Shown one piece after another: positions 7,864 to 16,489 of a stretch of 64,000 nt of DNA. Within the stretch, counting starts at the first letter, position 1; each line of letters opens with the position of its first letter. The DNA is taken from positions 310,001 through 374,000 of the forward strand of contig JAEWIF010000026.1 of assembly GCA_023387335.1 (NCBI GenBank), read 5' to 3'. Source of the stretch: Pseudomonadota bacterium (lineage in GTDB: Bacteria > Pseudomonadota > Gammaproteobacteria > Burkholderiales > Burkholderiaceae_C). A model generated the notes under the pieces. The model was not told where the DNA came from. It was given only the letters and a program-made list of their open reading frames with translations, and searched no databases. The translations under genes were made by a program, and so were the position numbers.

Positions 7864-10085
7864 CATGGGGCGGTGAAATTGCTGTCCCAGGCCGGTTGCC
7901 CATGATCGGTGTCACCGAGGCCGTCACCCTCGACAACTGCGAACGCGAACAGATCCAGCTGCTGGGCCATGTGCAGGCGCATGGCGCGCTGCTGGCGTTC
8001 GACGACCATCTCCGGCTGCTGCGCGCCAGCGCCAACGCGCAGGCTCTGCTCGGCGTGCCGGTGCCGGCCCTCGGGCGGGCGCTCTCCGAAGCCGAACCCT
8101 GGACCGCCATCCGCGAAGCGGTGCGGCTGGAAGCCGCCGGCGCGCCGCAGCATCCCCCGCTTCCCCATGAACACGAGGTCACGCTCGGCGGACGCCTCTT
8201 CGACCTGATCGTCCACCGCATCGCCGACGAGGTGGTGGCGGAGTTCGAGCTGCGCACGCCCCGCTCCGCCGCGCCGGCGCGCTTCGCGGCCGATGCGCAT
8301 CGGTCGCTGGACAAGCTGCGGCGCCAGCGCTCCATCGTCGCGCTGCTGGAGGTGGCGGTCGAGGAGATGCGCGCGCTGACCGGCTTCGACCGCGTGATGG
8401 CCTACCGCTTCCGCCACGACGCCAGCGGCGACGTGGTGGCCGAGGCGCGCATCGACTCGCTCGAGCCCTTCCTCGGCCGGCGCTACCCGGCCAGCGACAT
8501 CCCCGCGCAGGCGCGGCGGCTGTACACGGTGAACACGCTGCGCCTGATCGCCGACGTGCGGTCCGAGCCGGTGTCCGTGGCCGGCCTGCGCGAGCAGCCG
8601 CTGGACATGAGCCACTGCGTGCTGCGCAGCGTCTCGCCGGTGCACATCGAGTACCTGCGCAACATGGGCGTGGAGGCCTCGATGAGCGTCTCCATCGTGG
8701 TGGGCGGGCAGCTCTGGGGCATGCTGGCCTGCCACCACGGCACGGCGCTGCAGGTCCCGTACGCGGTGCGCATGGCCTGCGACGTGCTCGGCCAGATCGT
8801 CGCCGCCAACGTGCAGAGCCTGCTGGCCGGCGAGGCCGCGCAGCGCGCCGCGCGGGCCGCCAAGCTGCGCTCGCGCCTGGTCGAGCGCACGCTGCAGGAC
8901 GACGACGCGCTGTCGGCGCTGGCCTCGATGGCCGATGGGCTGATGGCCGGCTTCGACGCCCATGCGCTGCTGATCGCCGACGGCTCCAAGTTGTCGGTGC
9001 ACGGCGACGTGCCGCCGGAAGCGGCGCGTGCGCTGCTGCAATGGCTGGATCCGGAGCGCGGCGGACCGCGCACCCGGCTCACGGCGCTGAGCAGCCTGGA
9101 GGGGCTGCCGGCCGAGGTGCGCGACGCGATGGGCAAGTGGTGCGGCGTGCTCGCGCTGCGTTACGACGACCTCGCGCCGGGCTGGATGGTGATGCTGCGC
9201 AAGGAGCAGGTCGAGACCATCGACTGGGGCGGCAAGCCCGAGAAGGAATACACCATCGGCCCGCTCGGCCCGCGCCTCACGCCGCGCGGCTCGTTCTCGG
9301 TCTGGCGCGAGGAGGTGCGGGGCAAGGCCGTGCCCTGGTCGGCCGGCGACCTGGAACTGGCCGACGACCTGCTGGGCGAGGTGGTGCGCGCCGTCGGCAC
9401 TCGCCACGCCGAGATGAGCCGCGCGCGCGACCAGCTGCTGGCCGTGCTGGGGCACGACCTGCGCAATCCGCTGCAGACCATCTCGATGGCGGCGCACGTG
9501 CTCGAGCGCGGCGCCGACGCATCCAAGCTCGGGCAGCGCATCCGCGACTCGAGCTCGCAGATGCAGCGGCTGATCTCGCAGGTGCTGGACATGTCGCGCC
9601 TGCAGGCCGGGCTGGGGCTGGGCTTCAGCTTCGAGGAGGTGGACGTCGCGGCCCTGGTGGACCGCGTCGCCGACGACCTGCTGCTGGCGCATCCCGGCTC
9701 GGTGATCGAGCGCGACCTCGCGGGCCCGCTGCCGGCCCAGGCCGACCCGGACCGCCTGGCGCAGATGCTGGGCAACCTGATGAGCAACGCGCGGCACCAC
9801 GGCGAGCTGGGGCAACCGGTCGCGATCCGCGCGGCGCGCGAGGCCGACGACTTGGTGCTCCAGGTGCGCAACGCGGCGGCGCCGATCCCTCCCGAAGTGG
9901 CGGCCGACCTGTTCACGCCGTTCAAGCGCCAGGCCGTCGGCAATCGGCGCAATCGCGGTGGTTTGGGCCTGGGGCTCTACATCGCGAACGAGATCGCGCG
10001 CGGGCACGGCGGCGCGCTGTCGTACTCGTACGAGGCGCCCTTCGTGGTGTTCACCGCGCGGTTCCCGGCGCGGCAGGCGGGGTGA
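7857..10085 (+). CDS. bphP: bacteriophytochrome sensor histidine kinase
   Basis: 742 residues with PAS (about 20-115), GAF (130-300), PHY (315-500), HisKA (505-575) and HATPase (620-740) domains. Biliverdin attachment is supported by the Cys in TLDNCEREQIQ (residue 28 from this start), PASDIPAQARRLY in the GAF, DMSHCVLRSVSPVHIEYL, and the PHY tongue TPRGSFSVW. Kinase motifs are LGHDLRNPLQT (His about 533), LGNLMSNARHHG and GLGLGLYIANEIARGHGG. The start at 7857 has the best ribosome site. The ATG at 7902 (MIGVTEAVTLDNC) would give Cys13, like the Pseudomonas BphP N-terminus, and is a real alternative. No response regulator or heme oxygenase gene is adjacent. Confidence 0.95.
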   Translation: MASWGGEIAVPGRLPMIGVTEAVTLDNCEREQIQLLGHVQAHGALLAFDDHLRLLRASANAQALLGVPVPALGRALSEAEPWTAIREAVRLEAAGAPQHPPLPHEHEVTLGGRLFDLIVHRIADEVVAEFELRTPRSAAPARFAADAHRSLDKLRRQRSIVALLEVAVEEMRALTGFDRVMAYRFRHDASGDVVAEARIDSLEPFLGRRYPASDIPAQARRLYTVNTLRLIADVRSEPVSVAGLREQPLDMSHCVLRSVSPVHIEYLRNMGVEASMSVSIVVGGQLWGMLACHHGTALQVPYAVRMACDVLGQIVAANVQSLLAGEAAQRAARAAKLRSRLVERTLQDDDALSALASMADGLMAGFDAHALLIADGSKLSVHGDVPPEAARALLQWLDPERGGPRTRLTALSSLEGLPAEVRDAMGKWCGVLALRYDDLAPGWMVMLRKEQVETIDWGGKPEKEYTIGPLGPRLTPRGSFSVWREEVRGKAVPWSAGDLELADDLLGEVVRAVGTRHAEMSRARDQLLAVLGHDLRNPLQTISMAAHVLERGADASKLGQRIRDSSSQMQRLISQVLDMSRLQAGLGLGFSFEEVDVAALVDRVADDLLLAHPGSVIERDLAGPLPAQADPDRLAQMLGNLMSNARHHGELGQPVAIRAAREADDLVLQVRNAAAPIPPEVAADLFTPFKRQAVGNRRNRGGLGLGLYIANEIARGHGGALSYSYEAPFVVFTARFPARQAG

Positions 10086-10094
10086 GGGTGGCGC

Positions 10095-10868
10095 CTACAC
10101 CGGCACGGTGTAGTTCAGCGTCATCCGCCCGCCATCCACCACCACGATCTCGCCGGTGACGTAGCTCGATGCGTCGCTGGCCAGCCAGGCGACCGCGTCG
10201 GCGATCTCGGCGGGTTCGCCCAGGCGCTTCATCGGGGTGCGGCTCATGATGCGGTGCTTCGCCTCTTCGCTGGTGAGCACGGCCTTGGCGGCCAGTTCGG
10301 TGGCGATGGTGCCGGGCGCGACCGCGTTGACGCGGATGCCCTTGTCGGCCAGGGCGAGCGCCATCACGCGCGTGAGCTGGTTGATGCCGCCCTTGCTGAC
10401 GTTGTAGCTGGCGATGTTCGGGATGGCGAGCACGCCATTCACCGAACTCATGTTGACGATGGCGCCCTTGCCGGCCTTGGCCATCTCGCGCGCCACCGCC
10501 TGGCCCACGAGGAAAGCGCCCTTGAGGTTGACGCGCAGCACGGCGTCGAAGTCGGCCTCGCTGACGTCCAGGAAGTCCGCGGCCTTGAAGATGCCCGCGT
10601 TGTTGACCAGCACGTCGATGCGGCCGAACTTGAGCACGGCCTGCGCGACCAGCGTGTCGACCTGCGCCTTGTCGCCCACGTCGCAGGCGACGAACAGGCC
10701 GCCCAGCTCGGCCGCCAGCGCCTGGCCGCGCGCGTTGTCGACGTCGGCGATGACCGGCACCGCGCCTTCGCGCGCGAAGCGGCGCGCGCAGGCTTCACCG
10801 ATGCCTTGCGCACCGCCGGTGACGATGCAAACGCGGTCCTTCAGTCCGAATCGGATGTCGTCGTTCAT
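10095..10868 (-). CDS. SDR family oxidoreductase (sugar dehydrogenase-like)
   Basis: 257 residues, classical short-chain dehydrogenase. The features are VCIVTGGAQGIGEACARRF (TGxxxGxG), an Asp in VIADVD suggesting NAD preference, VLVNNAGIF, catalytic Ser in NMSSVNG, and the YNVSKGG Tyr-Lys pair. The C-terminus GGRMTLNYTVPV is of the type seen in proteobacterial galactose/glucose 1-dehydrogenase-like enzymes. Its ATG overlaps the stop of the aldolase gene (ATGA), making it the last gene of the leftward sugar-acid operon. Oxidation of the sugar that feeds the acid pathway is the likely role, but no lactonase is seen nearby. Confidence 0.88.
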   Translation of the reverse strand: MNDDIRFGLKDRVCIVTGGAQGIGEACARRFAREGAVPVIADVDNARGQALAAELGGLFVACDVGDKAQVDTLVAQAVLKFGRIDVLVNNAGIFKAADFLDVSEADFDAVLRVNLKGAFLVGQAVAREMAKAGKGAIVNMSSVNGVLAIPNIASYNVSKGGINQLTRVMALALADKGIRVNAVAPGTIATELAAKAVLTSEEAKHRIMSRTPMKRLGEPAEIADAVAWLASDASSYVTGEIVVVDGGRMTLNYTVPV

Positions 10869-11515
10869 GCGCGGATGCTACCCGTCCAGGCATCGGCGAA
10901 AGCGCGTGCGTTCGCCGCGACTTCGTGCGCGGGCCGACCCGGCGTGTAGATCGCCGAGCCTATGCCCAGCCCGTCCGCGCCGGCCGCGCGGTAGGCCGCC
11001 GCGTTGGCCACGGTGACGCCGCCCACGGGCAGCAGCAGAGTGCCGGGCGGCAGCACGGCGCGCAGCGCCTTCACCGCGGCGGGAACGACGATCTCGCCGG
11101 GGAACAGCTTGAGGCCGGTGGCGCCGGCGTCCAGCGCGGCGAAGGCCTCGGTGGGCGTGGCCACGCCGGGGAGGCAGGCCATGCCGAGCTCGCGCGCTTC
11201 CTGCACCACGTCGGCGCTGAAGTTGGGCGCGACCACGAGCCGGCCGCCCGCGGCCTGCACCGGCCCCACGTCGGCGCGCTTGAGCACGGTGCCCGCGCCC
11301 ACCACCGCCTGCGGGAATGCATGGGCCAGCGCCGAGATGCTCTTGAGCGGCTCGGGCGAATTGAGCGGCACTTCCATGAGCCGGAAGCCCGCGTCGACCA
11401 GCGCCTGCCCGACGGGCAGGGCCTCGTCGGGCGTGAGGCCGCGCAGGATGGCCACCAGCGGCAGCGCGGCCAGGGCCTGGTCGAAGAAATCGTCTTGCGG
11501 TTCGTTGTTCGTCAT
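10865..11515 (-). CDS. dgoA: 2-dehydro-3-deoxy-6-phosphogalactonate aldolase
   Basis: 216 residues of the KDPG/KDPGal class I aldolase family. LVAILRGLTPDEALPVG opens the barrel, VVGAGTVLKRADV carries the catalytic Glu region in related enzymes, and AGATGLKLFPGEIV contains the Schiff-base Lys. GGVTVANAAAYRAAGADGLGIGSA forms the phosphate site. It cleaves the kinase product to pyruvate and glyceraldehyde 3-phosphate. It overlaps by four bases both the kinase stop upstream and the SDR start downstream. Adjacency to a DgoK-type kinase favours the galacto over the gluco substrate. Confidence 0.92.
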   Translation of the reverse strand: MTNNEPQDDFFDQALAALPLVAILRGLTPDEALPVGQALVDAGFRLMEVPLNSPEPLKSISALAHAFPQAVVGAGTVLKRADVGPVQAAGGRLVVAPNFSADVVQEARELGMACLPGVATPTEAFAALDAGATGLKLFPGEIVVPAAVKALRAVLPPGTLLLPVGGVTVANAAAYRAAGADGLGIGSAIYTPGRPAHEVAANARAFADAWTGSIRA

Positions 11516-12420
11516 GCTCGTGTTTCCAGCGTTCGGGCCAGCGAGGTGAGGCCGCGCCAGGTGGCTTGCGAGCCCAGGCAGGTCGCCTCCAGCCCGACGG
11601 CCCGCAGCGCGAGGCGGTAGCGCTCGGTCAATGTCGGCGCGCCGACCAGCACCAGGTCCGCACCGCTATTTTCAAGGCGCTGCGCGCGCAACTCCTCGCC
11701 GATGACCAGGCCCGACAGGTAGCTCGGCAGCGCGGCGGCCGGCAGCTGGTCGAACAGCGACGAAGTGCGCGCCGCGAAGGCGGCATGCAGCAGGCTGCCG
11801 GCCTGGCGCGCGTGCAGCACGCCGCGCAGGAAGGCGGGCTCGTCGGGTTCGCCGTCGTCTTCCGGCATCGTGCGGGCGAGGATCGAGTGACGCCGCAGCA
11901 GCGCGTAGACCTCGCCGGTCATGAAGGTGGAGAAGCCCACGATGCGGCCTTCGCGCACGCGCACCCACTTGCTGTGCGTGCCGGGCAGCACGAAGGTGCC
12001 CTGGTCGCGCGCCAGCAGTTCGAGCGCGCCGAAGACCTGCACCTCCTCGCCGCGCATCACGTCGTGCACGCCGGCGTGCTGCGTGCTCAGGCCCGGCACG
12101 ATGCCCAGACGCACGCCCGAGGGCGCGTCGGGCACCCAGGCGATGCGGCCGGCCAGCTCGCTCGCGCCGGCGGGGCAGGGGCAGTAGGGCGCTTCAAGCC
12201 AGCCCTGGCGGCTGCCGACCATGCCGCTGGCGAGGCACAGCGTACCGGGGCGCAGGCGCCAGCCTTTCAGCAGCTTCGAGAAAGCGGCGGGGAAGCCGCC
12301 GGCGGGCACCTGCAGGATGCCGTCGGTGCCGTGGCGTTCCTCGAGGACCGCGCCGTCGGGGGACAGGCGCGCGGCACGAAGGGATGAAGTCCCCCAGTCG
12401 AGGGCGATGAATTCGTTCAA
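11512..12420 (-). CDS. dgoK: 2-dehydro-3-deoxygalactonokinase
   Basis: 302 residues of the DgoK family. FIALDWGTSSLRAARLS is the N-terminal ATP-binding phosphate loop; LASGMVGSRQGWLEAPYCPCP, VRLGIVPGLSTQ, VMRGEEVQVFGAL and LPGTHSKWVRV are characteristic. It phosphorylates 2-keto-3-deoxygalactonate at C6 for the downstream aldolase. Its stop overlaps the aldolase start. Upstream it is separated from the dehydratase gene by about 100 bases that hold a REP-like inverted repeat. Confidence 0.93.
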   Translation of the reverse strand: MNEFIALDWGTSSLRAARLSPDGAVLEERHGTDGILQVPAGGFPAAFSKLLKGWRLRPGTLCLASGMVGSRQGWLEAPYCPCPAGASELAGRIAWVPDAPSGVRLGIVPGLSTQHAGVHDVMRGEEVQVFGALELLARDQGTFVLPGTHSKWVRVREGRIVGFSTFMTGEVYALLRRHSILARTMPEDDGEPDEPAFLRGVLHARQAGSLLHAAFAARTSSLFDQLPAAALPSYLSGLVIGEELRAQRLENSGADLVLVGAPTLTERYRLALRAVGLEATCLGSQATWRGLTSLARTLETRA

Positions 12421-12430
12421 GCCACCGCTC

Positions 12431-12519
12431 CGTCATTCCCGCGAAGGCGGGAATCCAGTGCTTCCTGCTGGCGCCGCAGGAGGCGGGAGCTCTGGATCCC
12501 CGCCTCCGCGGGGATGACG
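12431..12519. repeat. REP-like inverted repeat pair inside the sugar-acid operon
   Basis: CGTCATTCCCGCGAAGGCGG and the following bases (12431-12458) pair with CTGGATCCCCGCCTCCGCGG and the following bases (12492-12519). Each arm is itself a small palindrome (TTCCCGC/GCGGGAA and CCCCGC/GCGGGG). Such CGTCATTCCCGCGAAGGCGGGAAT units are dispersed, multi-copy intergenic repeats in many proteobacteria. It sits between the dehydratase stop and the kinase start, where it could stabilise or attenuate part of the transcript. Confidence 0.8.
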
Positions 12520-12526
12520 GCAGGAC

Positions 12527-14269
12527 TCAATGGTTGTCCCGCGGCACGAACGCGCCGCGCTTGCCGACCAGGAACTGCAGGTCTGCGCCTTCGTCGGCCT
12601 GCGTCACGTTGTCCACGTACAGCTTCCAGTAGCCGGAAGAGAGCGGCGGCTTCGGCGGGGTCCAGGCCTTCAGTCGCGCCTGCAGCTCCTCGTCGGAGAT
12701 GTGCAGCTGGATGCGGCGGTTAGGCACGTCGAGTTCGATGATGTCGCCGTTCTTCACGATCGCCAGCGGACCGCCCGCGGCGGCTTCCGGCGCGGTGTGC
12801 AGCACCACGGTGCCGTACGCCGTGCCGCTCATGCGCGCGTCGCTGATGCGGACCATGTCGGTGATGCCCTTGCGCAGCACCTTGGGCGGCAGCGGCATGT
12901 TGCCGACCTCGGCCATGCCGGGGTAGCCCTTGGGGCCGCAGTTCTTCAGCACCATCACGCAGGTCTCGTCGATATCGAGGTTCTCGTCGTCGATGCGCTT
13001 GTGGAAGTCCTCGATGTCCTCGAACACCACGGCGCGGCCCTTGTGCACCATGAGCTCGGGCGTCGCCGCGCTCGGCTTGATGACCGCGCCGCGCGGCGCC
13101 AGGTTGCCGCGCAGCACCGCGATGCCGGCCTTGTCCTTGAACGGCTTGTCCAGCGGCTGGATCACCTCGGGGTTGTAGTTCTCCGCTGACTCGATGTTCT
13201 GGCCGACGGTGTTGCCGTTGGCGGTGATGGCGTCCAGGTGCAGGTGCGAGCGGATCTCCTTCATCACCACCGGCAGGCCGCCGGCGTAGCAGAAGTCCTC
13301 CATCAGGAACTTGCCCGAGGGCTGCAGGTTCACGAGGCACGGCATCTCGCTGCCCAGCTTGTCGAAGTCCTCCACCGAGAGCTCGACGCCGATGCGGCGC
13401 GCGATGGCGATCAGGTGGATCACCGCGTTGGTGGAGCCGCCGATGGCGGCCAGCGTCCTGATGGCGTTCTCGAAGGCTTGGCGGGTGAGGATCTTCGACA
13501 GCCTGAGGTCCTCGTGGACCATGTCGACGATGCGGCGGCCGGCGTTGCGCGCGATCACGTTGCGGCGGCCGTCCACGGCCGGATAGGCCGCGTTGCCCGG
13601 CAGACCCACGCCCAGCGCTTCCACCATGCTGGCCATCGTGGAGGCCGTACCCATCGTCATGCAGTGGCCGTGGCTGCGATGCATGCACGACTCGGCCTCG
13701 AAGAAGTCCTGCAGCTTGAGCGTGCCGGCGCGCACCTGCTCGCTCATGCTCCACACGCCGGTGCCGGAGCCCAGCTCCTGGCCGCGCCACTTGCCCGACA
13801 GCATCGGGCCGCCCGACACGCCGATGGTCGGCACGTCCACCGACGAAGCGCCCATCAGCAGCGAGGGCGTGGTCTTGTCGCAGCCCATGAGCAGCACGAC
13901 GCCGTCCACCGGGTTGCCGCGGATCGACTCCTCCACGTCCATGCTGGCGAGGTTGCGGTACAGCATGGCGGTGGGCCGCAGCAGCGTCTCGCCGAGCGAC
14001 ATCACGGGGAACTCGAGCGGGAAGCCGCCCGCTTCGTACACGCCGATCTTCACCTGCTCGGCGATGGTGCGGAAATGCGAGTTGCAGGGCGTGAGCTCGC
14101 TGAAGGTGTTGCAGATGCCGATGACCGGGCGGCCGTCGAACTGGTCGTGCGGGACGCCCTTGCCCTTGACCCAGCTGCGGTACGCGAAACCGTCGCGGTC
14201 CTGGCGGCCGAACCATTGCTGGCTGCGGAGTTCTTCGGGCTTCTTTCGGGGCTTGCGCTGATCGGTCAT
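12527..14269 (-). CDS. IlvD/Edd-family sugar-acid dehydratase (L-arabinonate/galactonate type)
   Basis: 580 residues. Three Cys positions expected for the Fe-S cluster are present: Cys62 (ELTPCNSHF), Cys130 (LLMGCDKTTPS) and Cys203 (HRSHGHCMTMG). It has the sugar-acid type features YRSWVKGKG near the N-terminus and NCGPKGYPGMAEVG late in the protein. Members of this branch dehydrate L-arabinonate, D-xylonate, D-galactonate or D-fuconate to 2-keto-3-deoxy acids. With DgoK and DgoA following, a hexonate such as galactonate is the parsimonious substrate. It is the first gene of the leftward arm and diverges from a hydroxyacid dehydrogenase gene. Confidence 0.9.
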   Translation of the reverse strand: MTDQRKPRKKPEELRSQQWFGRQDRDGFAYRSWVKGKGVPHDQFDGRPVIGICNTFSELTPCNSHFRTIAEQVKIGVYEAGGFPLEFPVMSLGETLLRPTAMLYRNLASMDVEESIRGNPVDGVVLLMGCDKTTPSLLMGASSVDVPTIGVSGGPMLSGKWRGQELGSGTGVWSMSEQVRAGTLKLQDFFEAESCMHRSHGHCMTMGTASTMASMVEALGVGLPGNAAYPAVDGRRNVIARNAGRRIVDMVHEDLRLSKILTRQAFENAIRTLAAIGGSTNAVIHLIAIARRIGVELSVEDFDKLGSEMPCLVNLQPSGKFLMEDFCYAGGLPVVMKEIRSHLHLDAITANGNTVGQNIESAENYNPEVIQPLDKPFKDKAGIAVLRGNLAPRGAVIKPSAATPELMVHKGRAVVFEDIEDFHKRIDDENLDIDETCVMVLKNCGPKGYPGMAEVGNMPLPPKVLRKGITDMVRISDARMSGTAYGTVVLHTAPEAAAGGPLAIVKNGDIIELDVPNRRIQLHISDEELQARLKAWTPPKPPLSSGYWKLYVDNVTQADEGADLQFLVGKRGAFVPRDNH

Positions 14270-14298
14270 AGGGTTCGTCCGGGGTGTCGAAACATATT

Positions 14299-14311
14299 AT
14301 GGTCATACGAT
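14299..14311. promoter_or_regulatory. candidate GntR/FCD operator in divergent promoter region
   Basis: ATGGTCATACGAT fits the dyad AT-N-GT-N3-AC-N-AT, the general pattern bound by FadR/FCD-type GntR regulators. It lies in the 67-base gap between the dehydratase and hydroxyacid dehydrogenase starts, next to an AT-rich CATATTAT. A GntR/FCD gene is at 15716-16468. Assignment is by pattern and position only. Confidence 0.5.
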
Positions 14312-14336
14312 TGCGGCCCATTTCCCGGTGAAAACC

Positions 14337-15305
14337 ATGAGTGCCGCCTCCGCCTCCCACAAGCCCGCCGTGCTGGCCGTGATGAAGCTGCCGCCTTTTT
14401 ACGCCGAAAGGTTGCAGCAGTCGTTCGAGCTGCTCGACCGGCTGCACGTGACGGACCCGCAGGCTTTCGCGCAGGCCGCGCCGCGCATCCGCGCCATCAC
14501 CGGCGGCGGCGAGTCGCAGGTCGACCGCGCGCTGATGGCCCAGCTGCCTTCGCTGGAGATGGTTTCCATCATGGGCGTGGGCTACGACAAGGTGGACGTG
14601 GCGGCCGCGCTGGAGCGCCGCGTCCCGGTCACGCACACGCCCGACGTGCTGAACGACGAAGTGGCGGACACGGCCATCGGCCTGATGCTGTCGGTCGCCA
14701 GGAAGCTGCCGCAGGCCGACCGCTACGTGCGCGAGGGCCGCTGGGAGAAGGAAGGCGCCATGCCGCTGGCCCGCAAGATGTCGGGCGCGCGCCTGGGCAT
14801 CGTGGGGCTGGGCCGCATCGGCATGGCGATCGCCCGGCGCGCCGAGGCCTTCGGCATGTCCATCGCGTACACCAGCCGCAACCGCAAGGACGTGAAGTAC
14901 CTGTACCACCCGAGCGCGGTGGAGCTCGCGGCGCATGTCGACTTCCTGGTGGTCATCACGCCCGGCGGCGCCGAGACCCGCCACATGATCGACGCCAGGG
15001 TGCTGCGCGCGCTGGGCACCAAGGGCTACCTGGTCAACGTGGCGCGCGGCTCCTGCGTCGACGAAGCCGCGCTGGTCGAGGCGCTGCGGCACGGCACCAT
15101 CGCCGGCGCCGCGCTGGACGTGTTCGAGGACGAGCCGCGCGTTCCGCAGGAACTGCGCGAGATGGACAACGTGGTGCTGGCCCCGCACATCGGCAGCGCC
15201 ACCGTGCAGACCCGCCATGCGATGGCCTCGCTCGCCTTCGACAACCTCGCCGCGCATTTCGCCGGCCGGCCTCTGCTGACGCCGGTGCCGGAATGCCGCG
15301 CCTGA
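14337..15305 (+). CDS. D-isomer-specific 2-hydroxyacid dehydrogenase
   Basis: 322 residues. The NAD-binding loop is LGIVGLGRIGMAIARRAEAF; the active-site trio is the Arg in VNVARGSCVDE, the Glu in DVFEDEPRVP, and the His in LAPHIGSATVQTR. It resembles glyoxylate/hydroxypyruvate or 2-ketogluconate reductases. A GTG nine bases upstream (14328) is an alternative start. It is first in the rightward arm of the sugar-acid region, so reduction of a keto-acid by-product or oxidation of a hydroxy-acid substrate is likely; direction and substrate are not evident. Confidence 0.88.
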   Translation: MSAASASHKPAVLAVMKLPPFYAERLQQSFELLDRLHVTDPQAFAQAAPRIRAITGGGESQVDRALMAQLPSLEMVSIMGVGYDKVDVAAALERRVPVTHTPDVLNDEVADTAIGLMLSVARKLPQADRYVREGRWEKEGAMPLARKMSGARLGIVGLGRIGMAIARRAEAFGMSIAYTSRNRKDVKYLYHPSAVELAAHVDFLVVITPGGAETRHMIDARVLRALGTKGYLVNVARGSCVDEAALVEALRHGTIAGAALDVFEDEPRVPQELREMDNVVLAPHIGSATVQTRHAMASLAFDNLAAHFAGRPLLTPVPECRA

Positions 15306-15329
15306 ACTGAAAAACCAACGCTGTCACAC

Positions 15330-15710
15330 GTGAACTTCAAGAAAGTCGTCCTCTTCACGGACACCGACGGGCGAGCGCGCTTCCGCGAGGAAGACGTGCC
15401 GCTGGCGGAGGGCAGCCCGCAGGCGATGCTCTCCGCCCTGCAGCCCAGCGGCGGCTTGCAGCTGCGCCACAGCCCGGTGGGCTTTCGCAGCCAGTTCCAC
15501 TGCTCGCCGCACACGCAGTGGGTGTTCATCCTCGGCGGAGCGATGGAGATCGGCCTGCAGGACGGCACCTCGCGCGTGTTCCGCCCGGGCGAGCACTTCC
15601 ACTCGGCCGACCTGCTGCCGGCGGGCGCGACCTTCGATCCGCAGGTGCACGGGCACCGCAGCGCCCAGGTGGGCACGGAACCGCTGGTGACGCTGTTCGT
15701 GCGCGACTGA
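15330..15710 (+). CDS. cupin-fold small protein
   Basis: 126 residues. SQFHCSPHTQWVFILGGAME and FRPGEHFHSADLLP give the paired His-containing motifs of a cupin barrel, and the length suits a single domain. The start is GTG at 15330, with no in-frame ATG nearby. It lies between the dehydrogenase and the GntR regulator, all on the same strand with short gaps. It may be a metal-dependent isomerase or lyase for a sugar acid or a ligand-binding accessory; function is unassigned. Confidence 0.75.
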   Translation: MNFKKVVLFTDTDGRARFREEDVPLAEGSPQAMLSALQPSGGLQLRHSPVGFRSQFHCSPHTQWVFILGGAMEIGLQDGTSRVFRPGEHFHSADLLPAGATFDPQVHGHRSAQVGTEPLVTLFVRD

Positions 15711-15715
15711 TTCCG

Positions 15716-16468
15716 ATGGCGCAGATCAAGAACGTCCTGGGCAACACGCTCGACCTGCTCGGCGTGGCCATCATGTCCGGCCGCTACGCGCCGGGCGCGT
15801 CCATCCCGCCCGAGCCGTTGCTGGGCGAGGAACTGGGCGTCAGCCGCACCGTGGTGCGAGAGGCCGTGAAATCGCTGGCGGCCAAGGGACTGGTGACCAC
15901 CGGTCCCAAGGTGGGCACCCGGGTGCTGCCGGCCGAACAGTGGAACTGGTTCGATCCCGACGTGGTGGTCTGGCAATCGCAGGTGGGCCTGACCCGCGAG
16001 TTCCTGCGCGACCTGCAGGAGCTGCGCCGCGTGGTGGAGCCCGCCGCGGTGCGCATGGCCGCCGAGCGCGCCACCGCCGAGGACATCGCCGGCATCGAGG
16101 CCGCCTACGAAGGCATGCGCCGCGCGGTGGAGGAGGGCGGCGACTACGTCACCCACGACCTGCGGTTCCACCAGGGCCTGCTGCGCGCCTGCCACAACCG
16201 CATGGTGCAGCAGATGAGCAAGGCGCTGGCCGCTCTGCTGCGCACCAGCTTCGAGATCTCGACCAGCCGCAAGGACGGCCCGCGCCTGTCGCTGCCGCTG
16301 CACCGCGCCGTGCTGGACGCGGTGATCGCGCGCAATCCGGCCAAGGCCGAGAAGGCGATCCTGGTGCTGATCGACGGTGCCCGCGAGGACATCGAGGAAG
16401 TGCTGGCGTCGCACCGGCGGCTGCCGAAGCTCAACTCGCCGGCGCCGCTGCTGCGCGCCAACGGCTGA
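15716..16468 (+). CDS. GntR family regulator with FCD domain
   Basis: 250 residues. The winged helix-turn-helix is at about 10-75 (LLGEELGVSRTVVREAVKSL, then a wing ending GTRVLP). The FCD effector domain follows at about 90-235, with DLRFHQGLLRACHN supplying the Asp and His metal ligands and LHRAVLDAVIARNP the later His. Such regulators repress sugar-acid operons and respond to the acid or its keto-deoxy product. It sits just upstream of a TRAP transporter and beside two dehydratases. The dyad at 14299-14311 is its most plausible operator. Confidence 0.92.
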   Translation: MAQIKNVLGNTLDLLGVAIMSGRYAPGASIPPEPLLGEELGVSRTVVREAVKSLAAKGLVTTGPKVGTRVLPAEQWNWFDPDVVVWQSQVGLTREFLRDLQELRRVVEPAAVRMAAERATAEDIAGIEAAYEGMRRAVEEGGDYVTHDLRFHQGLLRACHNRMVQQMSKALAALLRTSFEISTSRKDGPRLSLPLHRAVLDAVIARNPAKAEKAILVLIDGAREDIEEVLASHRRLPKLNSPAPLLRANG

Positions 16469-16489
16469 AGACGTGAAAGAGGAGAACGT

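Noticed and set aside
7863..10007. Minus-strand frame of about 714 codons opposite the bacteriophytochrome.
   Set aside because: No recognisable domain; the plus strand has every phytochrome and kinase motif.
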